Assembly (NCBI GenBank): GCA_018818925.1
Contig: JAHJQZ010000045.1
Coordinates: 1-37,226, forward strand
DNA: 37,226 nucleotides
Direction: 5' to 3'
Origin: Alphaproteobacteria bacterium
GTDB taxonomy: Bacteria; Pseudomonadota; Alphaproteobacteria; Rhizobiales; Devosiaceae
Positions 15,936 to 28,932 of this stretch are shown here, one piece after another. Both the position numbers and the translations under genes were made by a program. Positions within the stretch are counted from its first letter, which is position 1, and each line of letters opens with the position of its first letter. The notes beneath the pieces were generated by a model. That model searched no databases. It was not told where the DNA came from and saw only the letters and a program-made list of their open reading frames with translations.

Positions 15936-16619
15936 CTACCAGCGGCTGAATACCATGGCCTCGAAAATGGCAAACAGGTGCAATGAGGCGCCGATAACCA
16001 CGAATCCGTGCCAGATGGCGGTGTAAAACTTGAGTTTGTCCCAGAGGAAAAAGACGATGCCGAACGAATAGCAGAGGCCTCCGGCCAGCAGCAGGATCAT
16101 CGCCTGTTGCGGCAACGAATGCGCAAGGTCCTGGAACACCAGAACGCCGCTCCAGCCGATGGCGAGATAGAGCGGAATGGCGAGCTTGCCGTATTTGAGC
16201 GGCAGGGTCAACTTCAGCGCCACCCCGATCAGCGACGCGCTCCACACGAAGATCGTCAGACCAAGCCCCTGCGAGGTGTTCCAGATGCCGGTGAGGAACG
16301 GGGTGTAGCTTGCCGCAATGAAAAGGAAAATCGTCGCCTGGTCGAAGCGCTCCAGCACACGTTTCGCTGCCGTGCGCGGCCACAGGTTGAAAGCCATCGA
16401 CACGCCGAGAAGCATGACGAATGCCCCGACATAGACGGCAATCGCCGGCACTTCCTCCGGCGCGGTGCGCAGCACGGCGAGAGTGATGAGGACCGTTCCG
16501 GCGACAAGAGCCAGCACCAGGCCGATGCCGTGAACCACGCCGTCGGCGACCTGCTCGGCCACGCTGAGCATGCGCTGCCCGTACCAGTTGGCACGCGATT
16601 TCAGTTCTGCGCCCGTCAT
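15936..16619 (-). CDS. Hemolysin III / PAQR family membrane protein
   Basis: A 227-residue protein with about seven membrane segments, matching the YqfA/TrhA-type hemolysin III family (bacterial PAQR). Family residues thought to hold a metal are visible: Glu, Asp and His in SVAEQVADGVVHGIGL, the FDQATIFLFIAASYTP stretch, and the C-terminal pair of histidines in IWHGFVVIGASLHLFAIFEA. The best start is the ATG at 16619 (MTGAELKSRANWYG). Longer versions back to 16805 have unlikely composition. It is the only - strand gene in the urease locus and ends 31 bases from the ParD-like gene. Its function in non-pathogens is membrane homeostasis at best guess; the name does not imply a toxin. Confidence 0.88.
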   Translation of the reverse strand: MTGAELKSRANWYGQRMLSVAEQVADGVVHGIGLVLALVAGTVLITLAVLRTAPEEVPAIAVYVGAFVMLLGVSMAFNLWPRTAAKRVLERFDQATIFLFIAASYTPFLTGIWNTSQGLGLTIFVWSASLIGVALKLTLPLKYGKLAIPLYLAIGWSGVLVFQDLAHSLPQQAMILLLAGGLCYSFGIVFFLWDKLKFYTAIWHGFVVIGASLHLFAIFEAMVFSRW

Positions 16620-16861
16620 GATGAGTGCCCCTGTTCCAGTCCGGTCGGTACGACCGCCAATGCGAGTCCAGCAGGTATTTAGTACGATTTTGTGACTTCT
16701 CCGGGCGCCGCGCAAGATCTCCTCCCGCAACCCGGCGTCGCGGCCCGCGCAACCCGATCCGTCGCTCCGCGCCCCCTGTTCCCGCACCGCTTTTGCCGCT
16801 AGCATTAGGGCGCAACAGCCGTTCCGACGGTCACGGCCGCCCGGTACGAGAAAGACGCGTC

Positions 16862-17230
16862 ATGAAACGCCTGATCGCCAGTTTCGCCCTTGTTTTCGCC
16901 GCCGCTCTGCCGGCAGAGGGCGCCGGCATCGGCCTCACCCTCATGCTCGACACGCCGGGCGAATGGCGGCACACCGCCTATACCTGCGACGGCCGGGAGG
17001 CGCAGCTCAGTGTCGCCTATGTCAACGCGGCGCCGAACTTCCTTGCCCTGGTGCCGATCGACGGCGAGACCCTGGTTTTCGCCAGCATCGTGGCCGGTTC
17101 CGGCGCGCGCTACGCCGCCGGCCGCTACGAGTGGCGGACCGATGGCGTCGAGGCCATGCTGATCGACACGATCGCTGAACCGGACGCGCCGCCGCTGCTC
17201 ACCTGCCTTGAAGCCAACGAAATTCCCTAG
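16862..17230 (+). CDS. MliC-like lysozyme inhibitor, exported
   Basis: A 122-residue protein with a signal peptide (MKRLIASFALVFAAALPAEG). The mature domain fits the MliC/YdhA family of C-type lysozyme inhibitors: AYTCDGREAQLSVAYVNAAP, the family signature SGARYAAGRYEWRTDGVEA, and a final cysteine (LLTCLEA) that could pair with the first. No lipobox is visible, so a soluble periplasmic form is likely rather than a lipoprotein. The ATG at 16862 is preceded by GAGAAAG. It lies 13 bases before ureE and probably shares its transcript. The link to urease, if any, is unknown. Confidence 0.75.
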   Translation: MKRLIASFALVFAAALPAEGAGIGLTLMLDTPGEWRHTAYTCDGREAQLSVAYVNAAPNFLALVPIDGETLVFASIVAGSGARYAAGRYEWRTDGVEAMLIDTIAEPDAPPLLTCLEANEIP

Positions 17231-17243
17231 AGACCGGACCCGG

Positions 17244-17708
17244 ATGACGCGAGCCACCTCCTTTCTGCGTGCGGGCATGACCGGCGCACCACCGTCCGGT
17301 CATGTCGTTCTGGCCCATGCCGAGCGCCACCTGCGCCGGCGCCTGCTGGCCCTGCCCGACGGCGGAGAGGTCTTGGTCGACCTGCCGGTCGCCACTGCCT
17401 TCGAACAGGGCGATTGCCTCGTTCTCGAGGACGGGCGGCTGGTCGAGATCCGCGCCGCCGACGAAGACCTGTACGAGATCCGCGCCGTCTCGACCGACGC
17501 CCTGACCGAGATCGCCTGGCATCTGGGCAACCGCCACCTGTCGGTGGAAGTCCGGCCCGACAGCATTCGCATCGCCCGCGATCACGTCATCCGCGACATG
17601 CTCGCGCGGCTCGGCGCCGACATCGCCGAAATCCGCGCGCCTTTCTCGCCGATGCGCGGCGCCTATCACAGCCACGGGAACTCCCCTGCCGACGACCATG
17701 ACCGCTGA
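17244..17708 (+). CDS. ureE: Urease accessory protein UreE (nickel metallochaperone)
   Basis: A 154-residue protein of the UreE family that delivers nickel to UreG/UreF/UreD for urease activation. The N-terminal peptide-binding-like domain includes HLRRRLLALPDGGEVLVDLP and FEQGDCLVLEDGRLVEI. The metal-binding C-terminal domain includes IAWHLGNRHLSVEV, with its conserved histidine, and DHVIRDMLARLGADI. The tail [15 protein letters not shown] carries only three histidines, far fewer than the His-rich tail of many UreE proteins, so its nickel storage capacity should be low. Start ATG 17244 was preferred to 17208, which overlaps the end of the upstream gene. It overlaps ureF by 11 bases. Confidence 0.93.
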   Translation: MTRATSFLRAGMTGAPPSGHVVLAHAERHLRRRLLALPDGGEVLVDLPVATAFEQGDCLVLEDGRLVEIRAADEDLYEIRAVSTDALTEIAWHLGNRHLSVEVRPDSIRIARDHVIRDMLARLGADIAEIRAPFSPMRGAYHSHGNSPADDHDR

Positions 17709-18363
17709 CGCTCTGGCACTGCAGCGCCTCGTCGCCTGGTTCTCGCCGGCCTTCCCGATCGGCGCCTTCGCCTATTCGGCCGGTCTCGAGACCGCCATCG
17801 CCGAGGGCATTGTGACAACACGCGGGACGCTGGCGAATTGGCTCGCCGCCGGCCTCGGTCACGGGTCGCCCCGCGCCGACGCGCTGCTTTTGGCGGAATC
17901 CTTTCGCGCCGGCACCGATGCCGCCCGCCTCAAACACCTCAGCGAACTGGCCGTCGCCCTCATCCCGGCGCCGGAACGCCGCGCCGAGACGCTGGCGCTC
18001 GGCTCGGCCTTTCGTATCGCCGCCGCCGCCTGGCCGGACAGCGCAGCGGCACCATTGCCGGAGGACTGCGCCTATCCGGTAGCGCTCGGCGCCATCGCCG
18101 CCGCGGGTGGACTGCCGCTCCCCTTCGTGCTCATTGCCTTCCTGACCGCGCTGGCGCAAACCCAGATATCGGTGGCGGTGCGGCTGGTGCCGCTCGGCCA
18201 GACCGACGGTCTCAATGTCCTGAGCCGGCTCGAACCCGACATCGCCGCGGCGGCAGAGCTGGCCGAAACCGGCACGCTCGCCGATCTCGGCACCATCGGC
18301 TTTGCCGCCGACATCGCCGCCATGGGCCACGAAACACTGGAAACGAGGATTTTCCGCTCGTGA
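17698..18363 (+). CDS. ureF: Urease accessory protein UreF
   Basis: A 221-residue, mostly helical, alanine-rich maturation factor that bridges UreD and UreG and controls the GTPase step during nickel insertion. The opening [20 protein letters not shown] followed by SAGLE is the UreF signature. Other marks are [14 protein letters not shown] and [20 protein letters not shown]. Length is normal. It starts inside the end of ureE and its TGA overlaps the GTG start of the next gene (GTGA), so translation is coupled on both sides. Confidence 0.94.
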   Translation: MTADALALQRLVAWFSPAFPIGAFAYSAGLETAIAEGIVTTRGTLANWLAAGLGHGSPRADALLLAESFRAGTDAARLKHLSELAVALIPAPERRAETLALGSAFRIAAAAWPDSAAAPLPEDCAYPVALGAIAAAGGLPLPFVLIAFLTALAQTQISVAVRLVPLGQTDGLNVLSRLEPDIAAAAELAETGTLADLGTIGFAADIAAMGHETLETRIFRS

Positions 18364-18784
18364 TCGCCGGCATCGCCTCCTTCGTCTTCATCCCGCTGCT
18401 CGCGGTGTTCTTCGCCCATCTGATCTGGGCCTTCGGCGCCAAATGGCCGATGCAGGACCGCGACATGCTGGCCAGGACCGTCATCGGTCTCGACGGCGCC
18501 CCGCGCATGCCGCCCCGCCTTGTGACCCTGGTCTTCGCCCTGCTCACGCTTTACGCCGGCGTGGTCGCGCTCGCCCTGTCCGATCCCACGCCGTCTGCCA
18601 CGGACATCGCCGTGGGTTCGGCGCTCGCCGTGCTGCTGCTCGTGCGCGGCGGCGCCGGCTATACCGCGCAATGGCGCAAATGGCGGCCGGCCCAGCCCTT
18701 CGCCGCCATGGACCGCAAGTACTATTCGCCGCTCGCCCTCTATCTCGGGGCGGGTTTCGCTTTCCTCGTCATCTGGAGATTCGT

Positions 18785-18788
<4 letters not shown>
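18360..18788 (+). CDS. DUF3995-like small membrane protein between ureF and ureG
   Basis: A 142-residue protein with four predicted membrane segments. The pattern [17 protein letters not shown] near the N-terminus and [20 protein letters not shown] near the C-terminus resembles DUF3995. It starts with GTG overlapping the ureF stop by four bases, and its own TGA lies one base inside the region of the ureG GTG start, so it is firmly embedded in the accessory operon. The function is unknown. There is no HX4D or other nickel-permease motif, so I do not call it a nickel transporter. Confidence 0.8.
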
Positions 18789-19416
<628 letters not shown>

Positions 19417-19420
<4 letters not shown>

Positions 19421-19878
19421 CCGGCGCCGTCCTGACCTATTGGCGCGAGCTTGCGACGCCGGTGCCGGTGCCACGCTTTCCCGTCGGCATCACCCGCCGG
19501 CGCTTCGACGCCGCCGCTGCGTCCGCCGCGCATGCACTGCTCGCCGACGCCTATGCCAACGGTTTCGGCGCCGTTCCCGGTTTCGGCCGATGGCACACAT
19601 CCCTGGTGGCCGATGCGGAATACGATCCGGAGCTTTGCTTCTATTTTGCCGACGGCGCCAATCCGGTGGCCTTTGCCCTCATATGGACGAGCGGCTTCAT
19701 CAAGGATTTCGCCGTCGCCGCCGCCTATCGCCGTCAGGGCATCGGGCGGACAATGCTGTCGACCGTCTTTAGCGGCCTGCGCGCCCGTGGCATCACCGAG
19801 GTCGGCCTCAAGGTCCATGCCGAAAACCACGCCGCCATCGCCCTCTACGAGGCCTGCGGCATGAGGCGGTCGGGCTAG
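19417..19878 (+). CDS. GNAT family N-acetyltransferase
   Basis: A 153-residue protein ending in a GNAT fold. The acetyl-CoA binding motif A is [20 protein letters not shown], and motif B is [16 protein letters not shown]. The N-terminal third is not recognised. The GTG start at 19417 overlaps the ureG stop (GTGA), so it is co-translated as the last gene of the urease accessory run. The substrate is unknown. A small-molecule or protein amine is possible, and operon position alone does not establish a urease role. It is followed by a palindromic repeat. Confidence 0.82.
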
Positions 19879-19879
19879 A

Positions 19880-19979
19880 GCATCGTGCGCAAAAGTGGCA
19901 ACCGGTTTTGCGCGTCAAACGATGCGACCACAAAGAAGTAGAGCGGTGAAGCGGCTCAATCTGAACGCGCACCGCTCTA
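19880..19979. repeat. RIME-like intergenic element, probable bidirectional terminator
   Basis: Two palindromic parts fill the gap between convergent genes. The first pairs GCATCGT (19880-19886) with ACGATGC (19919-19925) and GCGCAAAA (19887-19894) with TTTTGCGC (19906-19913). The second pairs TAGAGCGGTG (19939-19948) with CACCGCTCTA (19970-19979) perfectly. The CAAAAGTGGCAACCGGTTTTG core is familiar from rhizobial intergenic repeats. The right arm contains the stop codon of glgX, so transcripts from both sides would meet a stem here. Confidence 0.75.
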
Positions 19980-21992
19980 GCCTTCCGGCACCAGCACCAC
20001 CACGCTGCGCGCCGGCAGCGTCACATGCCCCGGCTCGGCCCCGAAGCCGGAAGCCTGCGTCGAGGCGATGCCCAATGTCCAGCTCCCGCCCGTGCGCGGC
20101 AGCGGCGAAAAGGCCTGTACCACCCGGCTGGCACGATTGAACCAGACGAGCAGTTCGTCGCCGCCGATATCGAGCTTCATGCCGAGCGTCTGGACCGAGG
20201 CGTCCTGCCAGTCCTTTTCGGCGAATTCGCGCTGCTTGGGGTGCAGCCAGACGACGTCGCGCACCCCGTCGACGTTTTCCCCGGTCAAAAAGTCGAGCCC
20301 GGCGAGGGCCGGATGGGCGGCGCGGAAGGCCGACAGGCGCGCGACATAGTCGATGAGCCGGGTGTCGGCGCGATCCCAGTCGATCCAGGTGACGGAATTG
20401 TCCTGGGCATAGGCGTTATTATTGCCTCCCTGGGTCCGCCAGAACTCGTCGCCCTGCTGGATCATCGGCGTGCCGCGCGACACGAACAGCGTCGCCAGCA
20501 GCGCCGATGCGTCGCGCAGCCGGCGGCGCTCGACATGCGGATCGTCGGTCTCGCCCTCGGCGCCACAATTCCACGAGATATTGTGACCATGCCCGTCGCG
20601 ATTGTTCTCGCCATTGGCGAAATTGTGCTTTTGCGCGTAGGAGACGAGATCCCTCAGCGCAAAGCCGTCATGCGCGGCGAGGAAATTGATGCTGGCGGAC
20701 TGCCGCCAACCGTTGCGCTGGAACACGTCCGACGAGCCGGCCAAACGCGACGCCAGCACGTCCACGCCGGCATCGCCGCGCCAGAAGGCGCGAATGTCGT
20801 CGCGATAGCGGTCGTTCCACTCGAAAAAGGGCGGTCCGAACCTGCCGAGCTGGTAGCCGCCCGGCCCGACATCCCAGGGCTCGACGATGAGAATGCAGCT
20901 GCTGAGCAGCGGGTCGGCGCGAATCGCCGCGATGAGGGGGGCGTCGGCGGAAAACCCGTTCGGCCCGCGCCCGAGCGCCGTCGCGAGGTCGAAGCGGAAG
21001 CCGCTCGCCCCACCCTGTTCCACAAAGAAGCGCATGGCGTCGAGCAGCAGCCTTTGCACCTCGGGATGGGCGCAGTCGAGCGCGTTGCCCGTGCCCATGT
21101 CGTTGATCAGGTGCAGCCGCCCGAATTCGTCGCGCGAATGCCGGTAATAGCTGACCGCGTCGAGGCCGCGGAACGACAGCACCGGCCCATGGGCGTCGCC
21201 CTCCCCGGTGTGGTTGAACACCACGTCCAGCACCACGGCAACGCCGCGGGCGCGATAGAAATCGGTCAGGCCGCGCAAATCGGCGATGCCGCCCGGCATC
21301 AGACGCGGGTCGGGCGCCAGCAGCGTCACTGGGTTGTAGCCCCAGGCATTGCTGAGCTTGCGCGCCGGCAGGTGCAAATCGTCGATCCAGGCCGCCACCG
21401 GCATCAGTTCGATGGCATCGACGCCGAGGGCGTCGAAATGGGTCGGAATGGATTTGAGCGTCAGCGCCGTCACCCTGCCGCGCACCCGCGCCGGCAGGGT
21501 GCGGCTGAGCTTGGTGAAGCCGCGCGCATTGAGTTCGTAGATGAGGCCCGGCACCTTGCCAAGCGGCCGGGCTGGCGCATGTTCCGGCCTCGAGACCAGG
21601 GCTTTGGGCACGAGCGCCGCCGTGTCGCCACCGGCGCCGCGCGGTGCCGCAAGCGCCGGGTCGAGCGCGAAGCCCTTATCGAGGCGCCGCGCATAGGGAT
21701 CGACCAGAAGCTTGTCCGGATCGAACCACAGCCCGAGCGAGGGATCGTAGGGGCCGTCGGCCCTCAGACCGTAGCGGGCGCCGACGCCGATCCCCGCGAT
21801 GAAGCCGAAAAACACTGGCCCGTCGCGCCCGTCGAGCTCGAAACGCCCGGTTTCCGTGCCATCCTTGTCGAACAGCGACACCCAAATCCTGCTGGCGGCC
21901 TCCGAATAGACCGAAAAATTGACCCCGTTTTCGGAGAGAGTCGCGCCGCGCGGGTCGGCCCGCCCAGCGCCGGTGAGCAGGCGTGGTTTCAT
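19977..21992 (-). CDS. glgX: Glycogen debranching enzyme GlgX (GH13)
   Basis: A 671-residue enzyme that cleaves alpha-1,6 branches of limit dextrins during glycogen breakdown. An N-terminal carbohydrate-binding domain (GATLSENGVNFSVYSEAASR) is followed by the GH13 barrel. Its catalytic Asp lies in GFRFDLATALGRG, the general acid Glu in ILIVEPWDVGPGGYQLG, and the third acid in FLAAHDGFALRDLVSY. The family mark WGYNPVTLLAPDPR is present. It is the last gene of the glycogen operon, 94 bases after pgm. The ATG at 21992 has no purine-rich ribosome site, so translation may be weak. The stop lies inside a palindromic repeat. Confidence 0.93.
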   Translation of the reverse strand: MKPRLLTGAGRADPRGATLSENGVNFSVYSEAASRIWVSLFDKDGTETGRFELDGRDGPVFFGFIAGIGVGARYGLRADGPYDPSLGLWFDPDKLLVDPYARRLDKGFALDPALAAPRGAGGDTAALVPKALVSRPEHAPARPLGKVPGLIYELNARGFTKLSRTLPARVRGRVTALTLKSIPTHFDALGVDAIELMPVAAWIDDLHLPARKLSNAWGYNPVTLLAPDPRLMPGGIADLRGLTDFYRARGVAVVLDVVFNHTGEGDAHGPVLSFRGLDAVSYYRHSRDEFGRLHLINDMGTGNALDCAHPEVQRLLLDAMRFFVEQGGASGFRFDLATALGRGPNGFSADAPLIAAIRADPLLSSCILIVEPWDVGPGGYQLGRFGPPFFEWNDRYRDDIRAFWRGDAGVDVLASRLAGSSDVFQRNGWRQSASINFLAAHDGFALRDLVSYAQKHNFANGENNRDGHGHNISWNCGAEGETDDPHVERRRLRDASALLATLFVSRGTPMIQQGDEFWRTQGGNNNAYAQDNSVTWIDWDRADTRLIDYVARLSAFRAAHPALAGLDFLTGENVDGVRDVVWLHPKQREFAEKDWQDASVQTLGMKLDIGGDELLVWFNRASRVVQAFSPLPRTGGSWTLGIASTQASGFGAEPGHVTLPARSVVVLVPEG

Positions 21993-22086
21993 CTGAGGTA
22001 TACTAGTTTATCTTCGAAGACGGCGGAACCGGCATATCCGATAGCGCCTGGTGACAAAAGGAATAAGTCGCGGTGGTGCCGCGGCC

Positions 22087-25161
<3,075 letters not shown>

Positions 25162-25162
<1 letters not shown>

Positions 25163-26433
25163 TATTTGTTCATGAGGTAATTGTCGATCATCGGTTGCGT
25201 GATCAGCACCACGCCCTCGGAGGTGCGCCGGAACCATTTGGCGTCGAAGGCGGGATCCTCGCCGACCACCAGCCCTTCGGGAATGGTGACGCTCCGGTCG
25301 ACCACCACCTTCGAAAGCCGCGAGCCGCGACCGATATTGCAGCGCGGCAGGATCACCGCCTGGTCGAGCTCGGAGTAGGAATGCACCCGCGTGCCGGTGA
25401 AGATCAGGCTGTGATAGACCGAGCCGCCCGAAACGATGCAATCCCCGGAAACCAGCGACGAGACAGCCTGGCCGCGCCGCCCGTCGAGATCGTGGACGAA
25501 TTTGGCCGGCGGCGTAATCTCGGCATAGGTCCAGATCGGCCAGTCGCGATCGTAGAGGTCGAGCTGGGGCACCACGTCCGTCAGGTCGATATTGGCCTTC
25601 CAATAGGCGTCGATCGTGCCGACATCGCGCCAATAGGCGACGCTCTCGAACGAGGAACGGACGCAGGACCGCGTGAACCTGTGGGCCCAGGCCACGCCGT
25701 TCTTGACGATGTGAGGGATGATGTCATGGCCGAAATCGCGCTTCGAGCCTTCCGTCGCGGCGTCGCGGCGGAGCTGGTCCATCAAAAAGGCCGTGTCGAA
25801 TACGTAGATGCCCATCGAGGCGAGCGCATAGTCCGGCTTGTCGGGAATGCCCGGCGGATCCTTGGGCTTTTCGATGAAATCGATGATGCGGTCGCGGCCG
25901 TCCACATGCATGACGCCGAAGGCGGATGCCTCCTGGCGCGGCACTTCGAGACACCCTATGGTCACGTCGGCATCGGTGTCGACATGCTGGCGCAGCATAA
26001 TCTCGTAGTCCATCTTGTAAATGTGGTCGCCAGCCAGGATGACGATGTAGCGCGGCCCAAGGTCCTCGATGATGTCCATGTTCTGATAGACGGCGTCGGC
26101 GGTACCCGCATACCACAGATCATCGCCGATCCGCTGGCTGGCCGGCAGGATGTCGAAGCTTTCGTTTCGCTCCGGCCGCAGGAACGTCCAGCCGCGCTGC
26201 AGGTGCCGGATCAGGGAATGCGCCTGGTACTGAGTGGCCACCCCGATGCGCCTTATGCCCGAATTGATGGCATTGGAAAGGGCGAAATCGATGATGCGCG
26301 TCTTGCCGCCGAAAAAGACGGCCGGCTTGGCACGCCGGTCGGTCAGTTCCATCAGCCGGGTGCCGCGCCCCCCGGCAAGCACGTAGGCCATCGCGTCACG
26401 CGCCAGCGGCGACGGCGTTCTGTAGTCCGACAT
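25162..26433 (-). CDS. glgC: Glucose-1-phosphate adenylyltransferase (ADP-glucose pyrophosphorylase)
   Basis: A 423-residue enzyme that makes ADP-glucose from glucose-1-phosphate and ATP, the committed and allosterically controlled step of bacterial glycogen synthesis. The nucleotide loop GGRGTRL lies at residues 21-27, followed by [20 protein letters not shown]. Other marks are [15 protein letters not shown], the sugar-phosphate site FIEKPKDP, and [16 protein letters not shown] left-handed beta-helix domain forms the C-terminus ([20 protein letters not shown]). The start follows the glgB stop by one base, with GGGAGG inside the end of glgB as ribosome site. Regulation by fructose-6-phosphate and pyruvate is known for related rhizobial enzymes. 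Confidence 0.96.
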
Positions 26434-26434
26434 A

Positions 26435-28651
26435 TCATCCTCCCTTGCGTCCGGTTGAGTCCGGATCGTGCACTAAGATCAGTGTCGACAATGGCGGCAG
26501 CGTCAGATCGGCATAGGCCGGCCATCCTCCGATGGTCGATGGCTTGGTCTTGATCATGCCCTGATTGCCCGTGTTCGAGCCGCCATAAGCCTCCGCGTCG
26601 GTATTGATGCATTCACGCCAGGTTCCTCCGGCCGGCAGCGGCACGGAATAACCGGAACGCGGCACCGGCGTCATGTTCGAAATCACGGCGATCGACGGCG
26701 CGCCCGGCGCGTGGCGGGCGAAGGCGAACACGGAATTGCTGTGGTCGTTGGCGATCAGCCATTCGAAGCCTTCCGGCTCGCAGTCGCGCGCATGCAGCGC
26801 CGAATAGCGCCGATAGGCTTTGTTGAGATCGGCGATCAGGCGCCTGACGCCTTCGTGCATGCCCGCGTCGAGCAGGGCCCAGTCGAGGGCGCGCGCGTCG
26901 TTCCACTCCTCGCGCTGGGCGAATTCCTGGCCCATGAACAGAAGCTTCTTGCCCGGATGTCCCCACATATAGCCGTAATAGGCCCTGAGATTGGCGAATT
27001 GCTGCCAGTCGTCGCCCGGCATCTTGGAGAGCATCGACCCCTTGCCGTGCACGACCTCGTCATGGCTGATGGGCAGCACGAAATTCTCCGAGAACGCATA
27101 GAGCATGCCGAAGGTCAGGTCGTTGTGGTGATAGCGGCGGTGGATCGGCTCGCGGCTCATGTATCGGAGCGTGTCGTTCATGAAGCCCATGTTCCACTTG
27201 AAGCCGAACCCGAGCCCGCCGGTATAGGTCGGCTGGCTGACCCCCGGCCAGGCCGTCGACTCCTCGGCGATGGTGAGCGTGCCGGGGAAATTGCGATAGG
27301 TTTCGGCGTTGACGCGCTGGATGAACGCCACGGCCTCGGTGTTCTCGTGGCCGCCCCGCTCGTTCGGCACCCATTCGCCCGCCCGCCGCGAATAGTCGAG
27401 ATAGAGCATCGAGGCGACGGCATCGACGCGCAGCGCGTCGAGATGATAGCGCTCGAGCCAGTAAAGGGCGTTGTTGACGAGGAAGGACGAGACCTCGCGA
27501 CGGCCGAAATTGTAGATGGCCGTGTTCCAGTCCGGATGATAGCCGCGTCGCGGGTCGAGATGCTCGTAAAGCGCCGTACCGTCGAAGCGGGCGAGCCCGT
27601 GTTCGTCGGTGGGGAAATGCGCCGGCACCCAGTCGACGATGATGCCGAGACCCGCCTTGTGCGCCTCGTCGACGAAATGGGCCAAGCCCGCGGGCGGACC
27701 GAACCGCGCCGTCGGGGCATAGAGCCCGGTCGGCTGGTAGCCCCAGGACGCATCGAAGGGATGCTCGGCGACCGGCAGCAGCTCGAGATGGGTAAATCCC
27801 ATGTCGGCCGCATAGGGCACCAGCTGGTCCGCCAGCTGCCAATAATCGAGGAAGCCTCCGTCGGGCCGGCGGCGCCACGAGCCCAGATGCACCTCGTAGA
27901 TCGACATCGGCTGGCGCCGCCAGTCGACCTTGCCGCGCATGTCGAGATAGTCCGCGTCGTTCCACTCGTAGGGCGCGGGATCGGCGACGATCGAGGCGGT
28001 GCGCGGACGCAATTCGCTGCGCTGCGCGAAGGGGTCGGCCTTCAATGGCAAGAGCGCGCCGTCGACGCCGACGATCTCGTATTTGTAGATCGTTCCCGGC
28101 CCGACCGTCGGGATGAACACTTCCCAGATGCCGGCGTCGACGCGGCAGCGCATCGGGTTGCGGCGGCCGTCCCAGTCGTTGAACGGACCGACGACGCTGA
28201 CCCGCCTGGCATTGGGGGCCCAGACGGCGAAATGGGTGCCCTCAACGCCCTCGAACCGCATGGCGTGGGCACCGAGCTTGTCGAACAGCCTCAGATGCGA
28301 GCCCTCGGCTATGTAATAGTCGTCCATCGGACCGAGAACCGGCCCGAAACTATAAGGGTCCCAGATGTCCCATTCGCCGCCGGCATTTCTGGCGTGGAAC
28401 CGGATGGGGCAGCGTTCCGACAGGTCGACCGCCCCTTCGAAGAACCCCACTTCGTTGACCCGTTGGAGCGCCCCGAGCAGCGTGCCGTCCTGGGCGAAGG
28501 CACTGAGCGTCTCGGCGTGCGGCACGAAGGCCCTGACGATCCAGCCGGCGCCTTGCCGATGCAGGCCGAGCACGGAAAACGGGTCGGCGTGACGGCCGGA
28601 CACGATGGCATTTATGGTGCTCGCTTCGAGCTTGCTGATCGGTGTTGTCAC
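26435..28651 (-). CDS. glgB: 1,4-alpha-glucan branching enzyme (GH13)
   Basis: A 738-residue enzyme that creates alpha-1,6 branches in glycogen, at normal GlgB length. The N-terminal carbohydrate-binding modules include [13 protein letters not shown] and [20 protein letters not shown]. The catalytic barrel has the nucleophile Asp in [17 protein letters not shown], the acid Glu in [15 protein letters not shown] and the third acid in [15 protein letters not shown]. The GTG start at 28651 ([11 protein letters not shown]) fits the family. The frame is open to 28855, but those residues are arginine-rich and unlike GlgB. The GTG overlaps the TGA of a short upstream ORF, which may explain initiation without a strong ribosome site. 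Confidence 0.94.
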   Translation of the reverse strand: MTTPISKLEASTINAIVSGRHADPFSVLGLHRQGAGWIVRAFVPHAETLSAFAQDGTLLGALQRVNEVGFFEGAVDLSERCPIRFHARNAGGEWDIWDPYSFGPVLGPMDDYYIAEGSHLRLFDKLGAHAMRFEGVEGTHFAVWAPNARRVSVVGPFNDWDGRRNPMRCRVDAGIWEVFIPTVGPGTIYKYEIVGVDGALLPLKADPFAQRSELRPRTASIVADPAPYEWNDADYLDMRGKVDWRRQPMSIYEVHLGSWRRRPDGGFLDYWQLADQLVPYAADMGFTHLELLPVAEHPFDASWGYQPTGLYAPTARFGPPAGLAHFVDEAHKAGLGIIVDWVPAHFPTDEHGLARFDGTALYEHLDPRRGYHPDWNTAIYNFGRREVSSFLVNNALYWLERYHLDALRVDAVASMLYLDYSRRAGEWVPNERGGHENTEAVAFIQRVNAETYRNFPGTLTIAEESTAWPGVSQPTYTGGLGFGFKWNMGFMNDTLRYMSREPIHRRYHHNDLTFGMLYAFSENFVLPISHDEVVHGKGSMLSKMPGDDWQQFANLRAYYGYMWGHPGKKLLFMGQEFAQREEWNDARALDWALLDAGMHEGVRRLIADLNKAYRRYSALHARDCEPEGFEWLIANDHSNSVFAFARHAPGAPSIAVISNMTPVPRSGYSVPLPAGGTWRECINTDAEAYGGSNTGNQGMIKTKPSTIGGWPAYADLTLPPLSTLILVHDPDSTGRKGG

Positions 28652-28899
28652 GATTTCGGCCTGCCTTCTTTGTGATTTTGGGCCGGCCAAGCGGCATGCC
28701 GCCCGATCCGGCCGTCGGCGCCATTCATGGTCGTGCCAGCCGGACGGGCTCGCCCGCCGGAAACGGCCGGACAACGGGATTTCAATGGTGATCGCCGCCA
28801 GATCGTTCCGCCCGCCCGGGCGAAAGCGCGCCCCGGCCGAATTCGGCGAGCCCATTCAATTTGCATGGCCTCACGCGAAACTGAACTCCTGTCGGTCAT
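28648..28899 (-). CDS. Candidate 83-codon ORF between glgP and glgB
   Basis: ATG at 28899 has AGGAG (28910-28906) six bases upstream, and the frame ends in TGA overlapping the glgB GTG (GTGA). This is the layout of a translationally coupled gene. The product begins MTDRSSVSREAMQIEWARRI and is rich in Arg, Gly and Ala, with no domain I recognise. That composition is also typical of chance frames in GC-rich DNA, so it may be a non-functional translated spacer that delivers ribosomes to glgB. It occupies the 281-base gap between glgP and glgB, in which I see nothing else. Confidence 0.3.
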   Translation of the reverse strand: MTDRSSVSREAMQIEWARRIRPGRAFARAGGTIWRRSPLKSRCPAVSGGRARPAGTTMNGADGRIGRHAAWPAQNHKEGRPKS

Positions 28900-28932
28900 G
28901 CCGCACTCCTGCAACCGGTCCCCCGCCCGATC

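Noticed and set aside
15456-16026. Long in-frame continuation of the RES toxin to a 361-residue protein
   Set aside because: Composition is Arg/Pro-rich without any domain, it overlaps a better gene on the other strand, and the -1 frame restores the normal family ending.
15936-16619. Virulence haemolysin
   Set aside because: The family name is historical; these seven-helix proteins occur in harmless bacteria and nothing here indicates a secreted toxin.
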